Assembly: GCA_037043235.1 (NCBI GenBank)
Contig: JAWRVZ010000469.1
Location: 175,514 to 239,513 of the forward strand
Direction of reading: 5' to 3'
DNA: 64,000 nt
Source of the DNA: Rhodeus uyekii
Taxonomy: Eukaryota > Chordata > Actinopteri > Cypriniformes > Acheilognathidae
In this document: positions 44,886-56,800 of the stretch, piece after piece
Layout: the number at the start of each line of letters is the position of its first letter
Position numbering within the stretch: position 1 is the first letter of the stretch
The notes under the pieces: generated by a model
What the model was told of the DNA's origin: nothing
Database searches by the model: none
Seen by the model: only the letters and a program-made list of their open reading frames with translations
Program-made: the position numbers and the translations under genes

Positions 44886-46160
44886 CACGTTTAGAGACTG
44901 ATAATCGATACTTGCATTGGGTTTCTCTTGTTCCTGAGTCAATGTGTGCATTTGAAAAGTTCTTTATTTGGATGAAAATTCCTTGGATTCCTTTGTTGGA
45001 TTCATGGGAAGTTCAATGGTTTGTTCTGAAGGTAAGGTTTCCGTGGAGAGGAAGGACCCGCAGGTCCCGAAGACCGTGAGAGTGCAAGAGTAGAGATTGG
45101 AAGTATAGAGCAGGAAATTTCTCTTTCTCTTCCCAACTAATTAGAACAGGGGCTGGAGGAGAGGACCTTGTTTAATTTTTCAAAAAGCCATAAACCTATT
45201 TGGTCTCAGATTTGGCGGCATCGCTGAGATTTACAGTCTTTCTCTGCGTTAACTCACAAATCACAACCAGATATTGCCGTTTGATCGATCATTTTGAGCC
45301 AGATGCTACAAGAGAGAAGAAATGTGTAGCGTAAGGCTTGTCCAATTTACAATTTCACTGACAACATAATTTTATATAAGTTCATATAAAAATTGGGTTA
45401 ATAATAAAAAAGAGTATGTTTTCTTCAAGTGAACATGACATGACTTTGTGTCTCCAATTTTAGGAGTAAATTCAGACACACTTCGTTTATCTTATTGTTT
45501 TTGGCCTATTTATAACACTATATAGATGCACCCAATGACAACAAACTAGAACGGAAAAGAAAAACTAAGATGAAAAACAGAATAAGACACTAGTGGACTA
45601 CACAAAAAAATCAATCAGTATTTTGAAACAATGTACGTTTCTATAACAGTATGAAAAACTATGTGAAAGTATTTAATTGGCTTATCAAAGAAGGAAACGC
45701 ATCTACAAACCAAGTATACTTGGACTTACTTCATTTTACTTTTAAGTACATCTCGATCAAAAGATTTACCAAAAGTACACACATAATATAATTGCACTCT
45801 TCTGTCAATATAAGTCAAGTACACTTGAGAGTAACACATACAAAAAATCCAGGGTAAACAGACTGAAAGTACTTTCTTATTTAGTTTTAAAAAAGTATAA
45901 TAAAGCACACTAGAATAAACATTTTTTGAACAGGTTGGCAGTGTGGTGGAAGCTTGTTTCCAAAGTATAAAACATTTTAAATGATAATTCTGACTTTTTT
46001 CTTGCTACTGAGTTTATATATCAGTGTATCTATATTTTTTCCCCGTTAGAATTGAAAAATATCAATATACATTAAATATAATATACATAAAAAAAATAAT
46101 AAAAAAATAAATAAAAAATAAATAAAAAATAATATACATAAATATAAATATACATTTATA
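44886..46160. other. Non-coding AT-rich region
   Basis: No credible frames. 46080-46140 is a low-complexity A/T run. Confidence 0.5.
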
Positions 46161-46164
46161 TTTA

Positions 46165-46330
46165 TTAATCTAAAGCAACTTACAACTGAAGAATACAGCG
46201 AGCGATTCGTCCTGAAGAGGCAGAGGATCACAAGAGTCTCACAACAGAAAGTTTCAGACAGTCCCTAAAATAGTATTAGCTAGAAAAGGAGGGGTTAATG
46301 GAAAGCGAAAGCATAGAATGTTTATTTTTT
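46165..46330 (-). mobile_element. L2-type 3'-tail scrap related to copy 4
   Basis: AAAGCAACTTACAACTGAAG, then GAATACAGCGAGCGATTCGT and GAAGAGGCAGAGGATCACAA, parallel to 41240-41320 in copy 4. Confidence 0.55.
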
Positions 46331-46565
46331 ATGTTAAATACTCACGGAAGAGATGAGCTTTCAGCTGTCTTTTAATATTGACAGTACCTGTGCCAACCCG
46401 GATGACTGGCTTGTAAACAAGAATAACATTTAACTGCATGATTGAATCAGCAAACAGAACAGGCTGTTTAATTTTCTCATTTAAGAAGGTGTGATTGAAA
46501 ACTCCAATCTGACGTAAAGTTTCAGAAGAGTCACAGTCGATACTCAGAAACCAACACTGCTACAT

Positions 46566-46854
46566 TGTCAGGTGTGCGTGTGGGAAGAACGCGTGAGGAA
46601 GATGAAGGTAACATCACATTTATTAGACAAAATGAAGAATAGGAAGGTTCACACGACATAAATGAGAACAGACAGAGACTAAGACTAAGACAAGGCTTAA
46701 ATGCACAGAGGATGATTAGGGAAACGGGAACAGCTGACGAATCTGATGAGGTAATTAGTGAAGACAGTTGATACAGAAAACATGAGGAGCGAAAGATGGG
46801 GTGCAAGCAGGTAAACATGACAATCATGAGGACAGGGATGACAGAACCATGACA
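46566..46854 (-). mobile_element. Solo LTR-like element
   Basis: Begins TGTCAGGTGTGC, ends AACCATGACA; a minus-strand AATAAA lies at 46619-46624, at the same relative place as in the LTR at 2334. Flanks TACAT and ATTAA do not match, so the target duplication is lost or the ends are misplaced. The 98-codon minus frame is incidental. Confidence 0.5.
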
Positions 46855-47234
46855 ATTAAATCAAACAAGATAAATCAACCATAAATGGAAATATGTATAT
46901 TGACAATCAGAACAGATAAGTAATTATGAATATACATTGGTTGATTTGGAATGTAGAATTTATTAGTTCTAGAATTAAGTTCAGCCTTAAAGTAAATAAA
47001 CGGCCACGCAATCTAAACGAGCCACGCAATCTTATGAACTTAAGAAAGATTTTCCTCGTGGCCATAAAGAATCTTTCCCTACTAAATAGTATCAAAGCAT
47101 GTAGCAGAAATCAAACGTTTAAGTGACTTATTCATGAGCATTACAGAGACAATCAAGTGTGGCCTCGGCGTTGCAGGTCTAGCAGTGTCGGCTCTGGGTC
47201 TCGGCTTCGAGGGTTCCTGTACTCCGTCGGACTC
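46855..47234. other. Non-coding spacer
   Basis: AT-rich, then a GC-richer stretch at 47160-47230. At 47225 and again at 49185 the flank reads GTC/TCGGACTC- and GATTGAG-like text; no element recognised. Confidence 0.4.
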
Positions 47235-47564
47235 TACAGGGAGTGCAGAATTATTAGGCAAGTTGTATTTTTGAGGATTAATTTTATTATTGAACAACAA
47301 CCATGTTCTCACTGAACACAAAAAACTCATTAATATCAAAGCTGAATATTTGTGTATCAATATTTTAAGTAGTTTTTAGTTTTAGCTATTTCAGGGGGAT
47401 ATCTGTGTGTGCAGGTGACTATTACTGTGCATAATTATTAGGCAACTTAACAAAAAACAAATTTATACCCATTTCAATTATTTATTTTTACCAGTGAAAC
47501 CAATATAACATCTCAACATTCACAAATATACATTTCTGACATTCAAAAACCAAACAAAAACAAA

Positions 47565-48961
47565 TCAGTGACCAATATAGCCACCTTTCTTTGCAAGGAC
47601 ACTCAAAAGCCTGCCATCCATGGATTCTGTCAGTGTTTTGATCTGTTCACCATCAACATTGCGTGCAGCAGCAACCACAGCCTCCCAGACACTGTTCAGA
47701 GAGGTGTACTGTTTTCCCTCCTTGTAAATCGCACATTTGATGATGGACCACAGGTTCTCAATGGGGTTCAGATCAGGTGAACAAGGAGGCCATATCATTA
47801 GATTTTCTTCTTTTATACCCTTTCTTGCCAGCCACGCTGTGGAGTACTTGGACGCGTGTGATGGAGCATTGTCCTGCATGAAAATCATGTTTTTCTTGAA
47901 GGATGCAGACTTCTTCCTGTAGCACTGCTTGAAGAAGGTGTCTTCCAGAAACTGGCAGTAGGACTGGGAGTTGAGCTTGACTCCATCCTCAACCCGAAAA
48001 GGCCCCACAAGCTCATCTTTGATGATACCAGCCCAAACCAGTACTCCACCTCCACCTTGCTGGCGTCTGAGTCGGACTGGAGCTCTCTGCCCTTTACCAA
48101 TCCAGCCACGGGCCCATCAAGACTCACTCTCATTTCATCAGTCCATAAAACCTTAGAAAAATCAGTCTTGAGATATGTCTTGGCCCAGTCTTGACGTTTC
48201 AGCTTGTGTGTCTTGTTCAGTGGTGGTCGACTTTCTGCCTTTCTTACCTTGGCCATGTCTCTGAGTATTGCACACCTTGTGCTTTTGGGCACTCCAGTGA
48301 TGTTGCAGCTCTGAAATATGGCCAAACTGGTGGCAAGTGGCATCTTGGCAGCTGCACGCTTGACTTTTCTCAGTTCACGGGCAGTTATTTTGCACCTTGT
48401 TTTTTCCGCACGCTTCTTGCGACCCTGTTGACTATTTTGAATGAAACGCTTGATTGTTCGATGATCACGCTTCAGAAGCTTGGCTATATTAAGACTGCTG
48501 CATCCCTCTGCAATAGATCTCACTATTTTTGACTTTTCTGAGCCTGTCAAGTCCTTCTTTTGACTGTGGTGGCAAAAATCTTTACTAGTTCTGAGTAAGA
48601 GACAAATAACCCAATTGTGATTTTAAAAGGTTTATTTTCTTGCAAGAAAAGGCCACAGTCATACAGACATCCGAAGCTGCCCTGCAGAGTGTGACAAAGA
48701 AGGACAGGCAGCTTCAACATTTATATCTTCCCTGACCTTGAAGGTCAGCACAGACTCTCCCTCCCTCGGTAGGAAAGTTAGCCTTGCACAAATACTTTCA
48801 AGTCTTCCCATACCTTGAACACAATTGCCCAAATACTTTCAAGTCTTCCCACTAAACAACAAGGTCAGCTGCTACTCACTAATATCTTAGGATATAAAGA
48901 GTATCATATAATCATGAAATAAAAACATATGAAATGGTAGAATTTCCATCACATGACCCAT
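47565..48961 (-). pseudogene. Tc1/mariner-like transposase, interrupted
   Basis: The start codon lies at 48959-48961, next to the LTR insertion; the main coding part runs 48550 to 47565. In the first frame (from 48550): an N-terminal HTH region (IVRSIAEGCSSLNIAKLL, DHRTIKRF) and LWTDEM with the first catalytic Asp (48137-48139). A frameshift near 48105-48115 moves coding to the second frame (from 48008): FMQDNAPSHAS with the second Asp (47871-47873) and SPDLNPIENLW with the catalytic Glu (47757-47759). I count 37 residues between the second Asp and the Glu. All three catalytic residues survive, so inactivation looks recent. The enzyme would bind the terminal repeats and cut and paste the element at TA. 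Confidence 0.9.
48561..48957 (-). mobile_element. Solo LTR inserted in the transposase start
   Basis: 48565-48953 (389 bp) begins TGTGGTGG and ends CCATCACA. TGAC stands at 48561-48564 and again at 48954-48957, a 4-bp target duplication. A minus-strand AATAAA lies at 48631-48636. Taking out the insert and one TGAC brings the first codons next to the rest of the gene, so the insertion postdates the transposon. Confidence 0.8.
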
Positions 48962-49374
48962 TTTGCCAAAGGAAAGGAAGTTGCCTAATAATTATGCACA
49001 CCTGATATAGGGTGTTGATGTCATTAGACCACACCCCTTCTCATTACAGAGATGCACATCACCTAATATGCTTAATTGGTAGTAGGCTTTCCAGCCTATA
49101 CAGCTTGGAGTAAGACAACATGCATAACGAGGATGATGTGGTCAAAATACTCATTTGCCTAATAATTCTGCACTCCCTGTAGATTGAGTGTGGTTTGGCC
49201 TCGTCTCAGTGCCTTGAGGCCTCTGTTCTCTAGTAGCCTCGGCCCCGGTCACTGCAGGTCACGGGGTCAGTTCCCCTGGGGGGTCATTGACTGCTGGCTT
49301 TCACAAATTAACTGCAGTCACACCTTTCAGCGTGGTGGCGTTGGTATTACATTCCCCAAAGCCTAACCCTACAT

Positions 49375-50395
49375 TACGCAGCGTTGAATTCACTTTCGGA
49401 AGGGAACATCTCAGTTTACCATCGTAACCAGGGTTCCCTGATAACAGGAAAAAAGACTCTGCGTCCCTCTTCCATGCTTCGGGCCGTCCTGCTTAAGATC
49501 AGAAGAGGATGACAAACTGTTCATGTGCCTCTTTTACACCTGCAGTCGCACCTGTGGTGACGTCATAGGCCACGTCCACACGATGCCAGCGCGTTCCCTA
49601 TCCAATCTTTTTTTTTTTTCCTTGTTCAAAAAAGAAAAAATCAGCGTCCACACGATACCACTGAAACCGACTGAATCCGGTGTAGTATATATGCCAGACC
49701 AGTATGGGGCGCTGTAATTCTGCCACAGATATACACTATACACAGAGAAGAAGACTTTGAGCATGCGCATTGTTGTTGCTGTTCAGTGTTGCCAGATTGG
49801 GCGAGTTACGTCCGACCGGGAAAAAAATGCATTGGGCTGGTTGATAAATTTGGGATGGTTTTTGATGCATAAAATCGCTCAACATTTTTATTATTTATAA
49901 GAGTACACACTTTGGGCTGGTATTTTTTTAAATGGGAGAGTTTTAAGCTGTAGCTGCGCTGGAATCTTCAGTCCAATCTGGCAGCACTGTTGCTGTTACT
50001 GTGACGCAGACGACACGTGATGTGATAAACAAAAAAATATACGGATTGGCCGTCCACACGATACCGTAAGGGTGTCAGATTCAGATCTATCCACTTTAGG
50101 ACCCGGTATCAAAAGTGAGCGGATTCAGTCTCCCAAATCGCCGGATCCATGTGGACAGAACGCCAATCCGATAACAAATGTATGCGGATGCAGTGATCTC
50201 CGCGTGTGACCTCGCTTCTCCGTGTGGACGGCTGCTGGTCAATGTCAAGTTCATTGTCGTGATTGGATTAAAGCTTCAGACACCTGTCATACCAGAGGTA
50301 TTCCCCAAAGCGACCCCTAGGGGACGCAGCGTCTCATTCCCTGTTCTCAGGGAACCATGGTTACAAAGGTAACCTGAGATGTTTTTCCCATCACT
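49375..50395. mobile_element. DIRS-like terminal repeat split by a MITE
   Basis: The outer parts (49375-49569, 50232-50395) follow 11990-11730 closely: AAGAGGATGAC, CACCTGCAGTCGCACC, GTGACGTCAT, then CTGCTGGTCAATGTCAAGTT, CAGACACCTGTCAT and CCCCAAAGCGACCCCTAG. The ends hold CAGCGTCTCATTCCCTG and CCATGGTTAC palindromic text. No gag remains. Confidence 0.65.
49570..50231. mobile_element. MITE copy 2 (same family as 43704-44338)
   Basis: Inverted ends: AGGCCACGTCCACACGATGC at the left; GTGTGGACGG at the right. The inside shares long stretches with copy 1 (ATATGCCAGACCAGTATGGG, GAGCATGCGCATTGTTGTTG, TGCATTGGGCTGGTTGATAA). It has an extra T-run (49609-49620) and lacks a few short segments. The host sequence without the insertion is at 11808-11830. 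Confidence 0.75.
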
Positions 50396-50958
50396 GTAAC
50401 TGCTACATCTGAGACGTGAAGTGCAACACGTAATATTTTCATCCCCTTTCAAGTTAAGTTTATTGTGAGTGTAGCTATATGCGTTGACTGTTTTTCTGTT
50501 AATTGACCAAAGTCTCATAAAAAAAACTCTTTGGTGGTCCATCATATCTGACGGTGACTTTACACCGAAAATGAGGAGGATTCTTTTACTTTAGAGTCCA
50601 ATTCTTGATCCACAAATTGTATTGCTTGTTGGGCATGTGAAGTCAGTTTGTAGGTGTTGGCATGGTTATATCTCTCGAGTCTTGTTTTTGCTGAAGGCTG
50701 CAGAGGCTTGTTTTTATTTTGTAATCTACAAAATGTTGTAATCTCTGATTCATTGCTGCCTAGATGCTAAAACAATGATAGTATTGTAAGTGCTGTCGGT
50801 CGGTGGTGAAAACATGCATAATGTGTGGAGGACTAAAGCCTCAATGGACACTTCCGTTTTGGCAGTACTATCAAATGAACAGTTTCAAAATACAAACAAA
50901 AAGGCACGTCTTGTGTAAAACGCAGGGTTTATCTACACATGGGCTGATGAGGGAATGA
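50396..50958. other. Non-coding spacer
   Basis: No frames or elements recognised. Confidence 0.45.
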
Positions 50959-51197
50959 GACACAGGCATAGGCGGACTTACCATTAGGCAAGTGTAGGCA
51001 ATTGCCAAGGGCCCCCAAATAAAATCGCGATTGCACCCCCCCGTCAACAACCGAGCATTGCGGTCACAAACTGCTACATTTCTATCAGACATACAGGCCT
51101 TGATCGGACTTTTACTTTAATTTTTCGGGAGGGGAAGGGCCCCTTTTCAAAATTTGCCTAGGGCCCCGTATTTGCTCGGCCCGCCACTGGACACAGG
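50959..51197. mobile_element. hAT-type MITE with 8-bp target duplication
   Basis: 50967-51189 (223 bp) has ends CATAGGCGGAC and GCCCGCCACTG, an imperfect inverted pair of the hAT CAGTGGCGG type. GACACAGG stands at both 50959-50966 and 51190-51197, the 8-bp duplication typical of hAT elements. The inside is GC-rich (GGGCCCCTTTTC, TAGGGCCCCG) with no gene. Confidence 0.85.
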
Positions 51198-51372
51198 TGA
51201 CAAGAGTAACAACGTGATTGATGAGACAGATGGATGAACACTGGGAGAATTATGGGAGGAATCAGGATGCAGACACGTGATGATTGTAAAGTATTACCAG
51301 AATAATTATTTGAGAGAAAAGTGCATATGCAAATAATGCAATTCTCAGTAAAAAAGCTTGTGTTTGTAACAA

Positions 51373-51658
51373 TGTTGAATGTTCAGGGAGGAAGGAGGCG
51401 GGAACCGGCAGACGTTTAACAGGTTTTAATGATGAAATAAAACATAAACTCAAAACGAAAGTAATGACAAAACACAACATAACACAACTCCAGGCCTGGT
51501 CCTCTCTCGCTTTCACTGTCGTCGCACCTCCTTTTAAGTCTCCGCTCCTCCGTGAGAATCGAGAGACACCGGTGGCTCGCAGGTGACGCTCATTATCCAT
51601 CACGCCACCGGCTCTCGTGACGCTCTCACGGTCCCTCGACCCCGTCCTGCTCGCCACA
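51373..51658 (-). mobile_element. LTR-like or non-autonomous retroelement copy
   Basis: TGTTGAATGTTCAGGG at one end, CTCGCCACA at the other; minus-strand ATTAAA near 51431. GC-rich on the right half. No matching target duplication seen. The 131-codon minus frame (51262-51657) crosses its border and has no domain. Confidence 0.45.
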
Positions 51659-52223
51659 CTGTTCTTTTCAGAAAAGTCTTAGTTGAGGTTGATGCATCAA
51701 TGAACCACTGAAATATATCAGGATCCTGCTGGAATCTTCCAGATGCAGATTCTGTACTGGACAAATAAACCAGATCAAGTTCTGACAGAAAGAGAAGAAT
51801 GACTAGAAGACAAATAACAGAAACACAAATTTAGACATGATGCTGTTTGCTTGATGGCAGTTTCATATTCTTGGCTTAGAGAACGTTTATCTTTAAAACC
51901 AAACATGAATTCATGCCAATCTGTCAGTGTTTTTATTTTTATATTTCCAGCACTCATACAGATCTGTGTCATTTACTTCACAGCACACACGATGAGCGTC
52001 ACACGTTTACATTTTTGCTCCAATCATAAACTTAATAAAATTGTGGTGAAATTAATAGACATTAAAGTATTCTAATATATAGATTTTTTTTTTATAAACG
52101 TTTGCTCAAACAAGTATTGATGAGAATGTCAATACGCTTTTCCCACACTTGATCAACACTAATATTCTCTCATTTCAGTCTGTGTTTACATTCCATTGTA
52201 AAAAGGAGTGAAATGTTTATCTT

Positions 52224-52276
<53 letters not shown>

Positions 52277-53055
52277 CACACGTATGATATGTTTATCTTA
52301 AACACACACACAATATGTTTTGAATCAACTTTTACACTGAAGTCCTATACACACACATGCACGCACGCACGCACACAAACGCACGCTATCTAGATAAAGA
52401 TCTTTTCCTGTAAATATAAACGTGTTACTTTCTATTTTTCAGCTTTAAAGGTTTTAAAAATCTTTAATTTGTCCACTGATGATCCTGAAAGTTGATTGTC
52501 TTATTCTAAATGTGTTTTTCCTAACAGATCTAAGAAAGACTTTTATCTGGAAGAATAAGGTTAAAGGATATAATCAAATTAATTACATTTTTATTGACAC
52601 CGTTAATGTCAATTAACGTTTTATGTCAAGCAGAGTCACCTTTATTTCCATCCAATATTACTTAAAAGCTCATGTTTCATCTTCATGTGATTTTCTCTCA
52701 GCTGTTGATCTGCTGTAATACTGATGATCACCAAAATCATACACTTTTATCATTTAATTATGCAGATTGTACAACAAAAGAATCAAGACAAACAGGAATA
52801 ACAGATAAAGACATCAAAGTAGAATACACCAAATTAACTAATATGAATAACAGATTTATGTTTTTTAGTAATTGAATATCAGCGTATGATGGTGGTTCTC
52901 ACAGTCTCTCAAAATGTGCACTGTAAAAAAAAGAACCGGTTTAATTTAAAATATTATTCAAATGGATATTTTCAATGTTTCATTCATCATTACGAGTTAA
53001 CATGGTTTAAATCAGAGCTGAAAACCTTATGAAGTTATGCCATTAAATGTTGCAT
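51659..53055. other. Non-coding region with (CA)n
   Basis: The (CA)n tract at 52225-52282 is followed by a second ATATGTTTATCTTAAACACA and a shorter CA run, so the tract and its left flank were locally duplicated. Otherwise AT-rich with no gene. Confidence 0.5.
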
Positions 53056-53559
53056 GACAATGTAACAGAGGGGCTCACAAGGCAGAGATCCAAACGCAAT
53101 GTCTTTATTAAGAGCGGTCATAAACAGGCAGGAATCACAAAGGCGGGCAGACAGGATTAGAATGGTGGTACAGGCGGTCGTCAAGGCAGGCAGCTATCAA
53201 TCATAAACGTAAATCCAGGCAAAGGTCAGGGCAGGCAGAACAGGATCAGAACACGGGTAAACACTAAACGTTTTTAAACAGGCAGGATCGAAAACAGCAA
53301 AACAAGACAGGATAAACAACGCTTAGAAATGATAGCTACGGCAAATCACGACTTCGCCGTGAACTGTGGGGAAACCGGGTTAAAATAGTCTTTGAAACAG
53401 GTGGAGTGACAAACAGTCCTGATGGGGCTCAGCTGGTGTGTGATCAGTCCAGTGTACTGCATGATGGGAAATGTAGTGTGTAGTGTAGTGTCAGTTTATG
53501 TGTGAGCTCCCTCTGGTGGCCAGGGAGGGGAGCACAGAGCTCATAGTCATAACAGACAA
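53056..53559 (-). mobile_element. Solo LTR with perfect 5-bp target duplication
   Basis: 53061-53554 (494 bp) begins TGTAACAGAGG and ends AGTCATAACA; GACAA stands at 53056-53060 and 53555-53559. A minus-strand AATAAA lies at 53104-53109. It is a different family from the LTR at 2334 but has the same orientation. Confidence 0.75.
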
Positions 53560-53817
53560 AAAGAAAAAAGAATGTGTTTCTCAGTTTTTTGTCCTGCTTA
53601 TAAAACAAATTTCTAAACATCTTTAAATCAAGAAAATTACTGGAGATATAAATCAAAAACGTCTTAAAGTGTTAAATTAAATGCATTTATGGTTTAAACA
53701 AGAATCTTTCAGTGAGTTATGAATGATGTCACTTTGAATTGATTTTTTTTTAGAAATTTGTAGTTTTGATCATAAAATCAATTTCAGACGAAAATTGACA
53801 ATGTATTCAGAGGAAAC
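53560..53817. other. Non-coding spacer
   Basis: AT-rich; no element recognised. The repeat body of copy E begins at its right edge. Confidence 0.5.
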
Positions 53818-56800
53818 AAAGTTGCTCCAGGTGAAATGGACTCCGGACTCTTGTAAAGCAGAAAGCAGAATCTCTTGTTACTCTGATATGATGGAGATGA
53901 TCATCTGCTGTAATACTGAAGATCTCCAGTAGAGAGAGACACTGAACTGTGTCTTCAGATCTCACTCCACTTCTCCTCTCTTCTGTTCATCAACACTTTA
54001 CATGTGTTTCTCTTCATCTCAATATCTCTTCTGTTGGAGAGACTTTTTCACACTTTTACAGCTTTTTAAAAATGCTTCCACACTAAAAGTGTTTCATCTG
54101 CACTGAACAAAAGCATTCGCTCATATTCCTGATCTGAACATCAAATCTGCTCTCACACTCCTGCTCTCACGCTCCTGCTCTCACACACTCCTGCTCACAC
54201 ACTCCTGCTCACACACTCCTGCTCACACACACTCCTGCTCTCACACACTCCTGCTCACACACACTCCTGCTCACACACACTCCTGCTCACACACACTCCT
54301 GCTCTCACACACTCCTGCTCACACACTCCTGCTCACACACTCCTGCTCACACACTCCTGCTCACACACACTCCTGCTCACACACACTCCTGCTCTCACAC
54401 ACTCCTGCTCTCACACACTCCTGCTCTCACACACTCCTGCTCTCACACTCCTGCTCTCACACTCCTGCTCACACACTCCTGCTCTCACACACTCCTGCTC
54501 ACACACACTCCTGCTCTCTCACGCACTCCTGCTCTCACGCACTCCTGCTCTCACACTCCTGCTCTCACACTCCTGCTCACACACTCCTGCTCTCACACAC
54601 TCCTGCTCTCACACACTCCTGCTCTCACACACTCCTGCTCTCACACACTCCTGCTCTCACACACTCCTGCTCTCACACTCCTGCTCTCACACTCCTGCTC
54701 ACACACTCCTGCTCTCACACACTCCTGCTCTCACACACTCCTGCTCTCACACACTCCTGCTCTCACACACTCCTGCTCTCACACTCCTGCTCTCACACTC
54801 CTGCTCACACACTCCTGCTCACACACACTCCTGCTCTCACACACTCCTGCTCTCACACACTCCTGCTCTCACACACTCCTGCTCTCACACTCCTGCTCTC
54901 ACACTCCTGCTCACACACTCCTGCTCTCACACACTCCTGCTCACACACACTCCTGCTCTCTCACGCACTCCTGCTCTCACACACTCCTGCTCTCACACTC
55001 CTGCTCTCACACTCCTGCTCACACACTCCTGCTCTCACACACTCCTGCTCACACACTCCTGCTCACACACTCCTGCTCACACACACTCCTGCTCACACAC
55101 ACTCCTGCTCTCACACACTCCTGCTCTCACACACTCCTGCTCTCACACACTCCTGCTCTCACACACTCCTGCTCACACACACTCCTGCTCACACACACTC
55201 CTGCTCTCACACACTCCTGCTCTCACACACTCCTGCTCTCACACACTCCTGCTCTCACACACTCCTGCTCACACGCACTCCTGCTCTCACACACTCCTGC
55301 TCTCACGCACTCCTGCTCTCTCACGCACTCCTGCTCTCACACACTCCTGCTCTCACACTCCTGCTCTCACACTCCTGCTCACACACTCCTGCTCTCACAC
55401 ACTCCTGCTCTCACACTCCTGCTCACACACACTCCTGCTCTCACACACTCCTGCTCTCACACTCCTGCTCTCACACTCCTGCTCTCACACTCCTGCTCTC
55501 ACACTCCTGCTCGCACACTCCTGCTCGCACACTCCTGCTCTCACACACTCCTGCTCTCACACTCCTGCTCTCACACTCCTGCTCTCACACTCCTCTCACA
55601 CTCCTGCTCGCACACTCCTGCTCGCACACTCCTGCTCGCACACTCCTGCTCGCACACTCCTGCTCGCACACTCCTGCTCGCACACTCCTGCTCTCACACT
55701 CCTGCTCGCACACTCCTGCTCTCACACTCCTGCGCACACACACCTGCTCTCACACTCCTGCTCTCACACACTCCTGCTCACACACTCCTGCTCTCACACT
55801 CCTGCTCTCACACTCCTGCTCTCACACTCCTACTCTCACGCACTCCTGCTCTCACGCACTCCTGCTCTCACGCACTCCTGCTCTCTCACGCACTCCTGCT
55901 CTCACACACTCCTGCTCTCACACACTCCTGCTCACACGCACTCCTGCTCTCACGCACTCCTGCTCTCACGCACTCCTGCTCTCTCACGCACTCCTGCTCT
56001 CACACACTCCTGCTCTCACACTCCTGCTCTCACACACTCCTGCTCTCACACACTCCTGCTCTCACACTCCTGCTCACACACACTCCTGCTCTCACACACT
56101 CCTGCTCTCACACTCCTGCTCTCACACTCCTGCTCTCACACTCCTGCTCTCACACTCCTGCTCGCACACTCCTGCTCGCACACTCCTGCTCGCACACTCC
56201 TGCTCGCACACTCCTGCTCGCACACTCCTGCTCGCACACTCCTGCTCGCACACTCCTGCTCTCACACTCCTGCTCACACACTCCTGCTCTCACACTCCTG
56301 CGCACACACACCTGCTCTCACACTCCTGCTCTCACACACTCCTGCTCACACACTCCTGCTCTCACACTCCTGCTCTCACACTCCTGCTCTCACACTCCTG
56401 CTCACACACTCCTGCTCACACACTCCTGCTCACACACACTCCTGCTCACACACACTCCTGCTCTCACACACTCCTGCTCTCACACACTCCTGCTCTCACA
56501 CACTCCTGCTCTCACACACTCCTGCTCACACACACTCCTGCTCACACACACTCCTGCTCTCACACACTCCTGCTCTCACACACTCCTGCTCTCACACACT
56601 CCTGCTCTCACACACTCCTGCTCACACGCACTCCTGCTCTCACACACTCCTGCTCTCACGCACTCCTGCTCTCTCACGCACTCCTGCTCTCACACACTCC
56701 TGCTCTCACACTCCTGCTCTCACACTCCTGCTCACACACTCCTGCTCTCACACACTCCTGCTCTCACACTCCTGCTCACACACACTCCTGCTCTCACACA

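Larger units (their letters stand above)
47235..49181 (-). mobile_element. Tc1/mariner-like transposon (DD37E spacing), nearly complete
   Basis: TA duplications at 47235-47236 and 49180-49181 flank 47237-49179. The terminal repeats CAGGGAGTGCAGAATTATTA (then GGCAA) are perfect mirror images at both ends. A related internal motif GTGCATAATTATTAGGCAA occurs near each end (47430 and 48980). The minus strand carries one transposase gene, broken once by a frameshift and split near its start by a 389-bp LTR. Confidence 0.93.

Noticed and set aside
47568..48532. Plus-strand frames of 60-113 codons across the Tc1/mariner-like element
   Set aside because: Antisense of the transposase; the minus strand carries the catalytic motifs.
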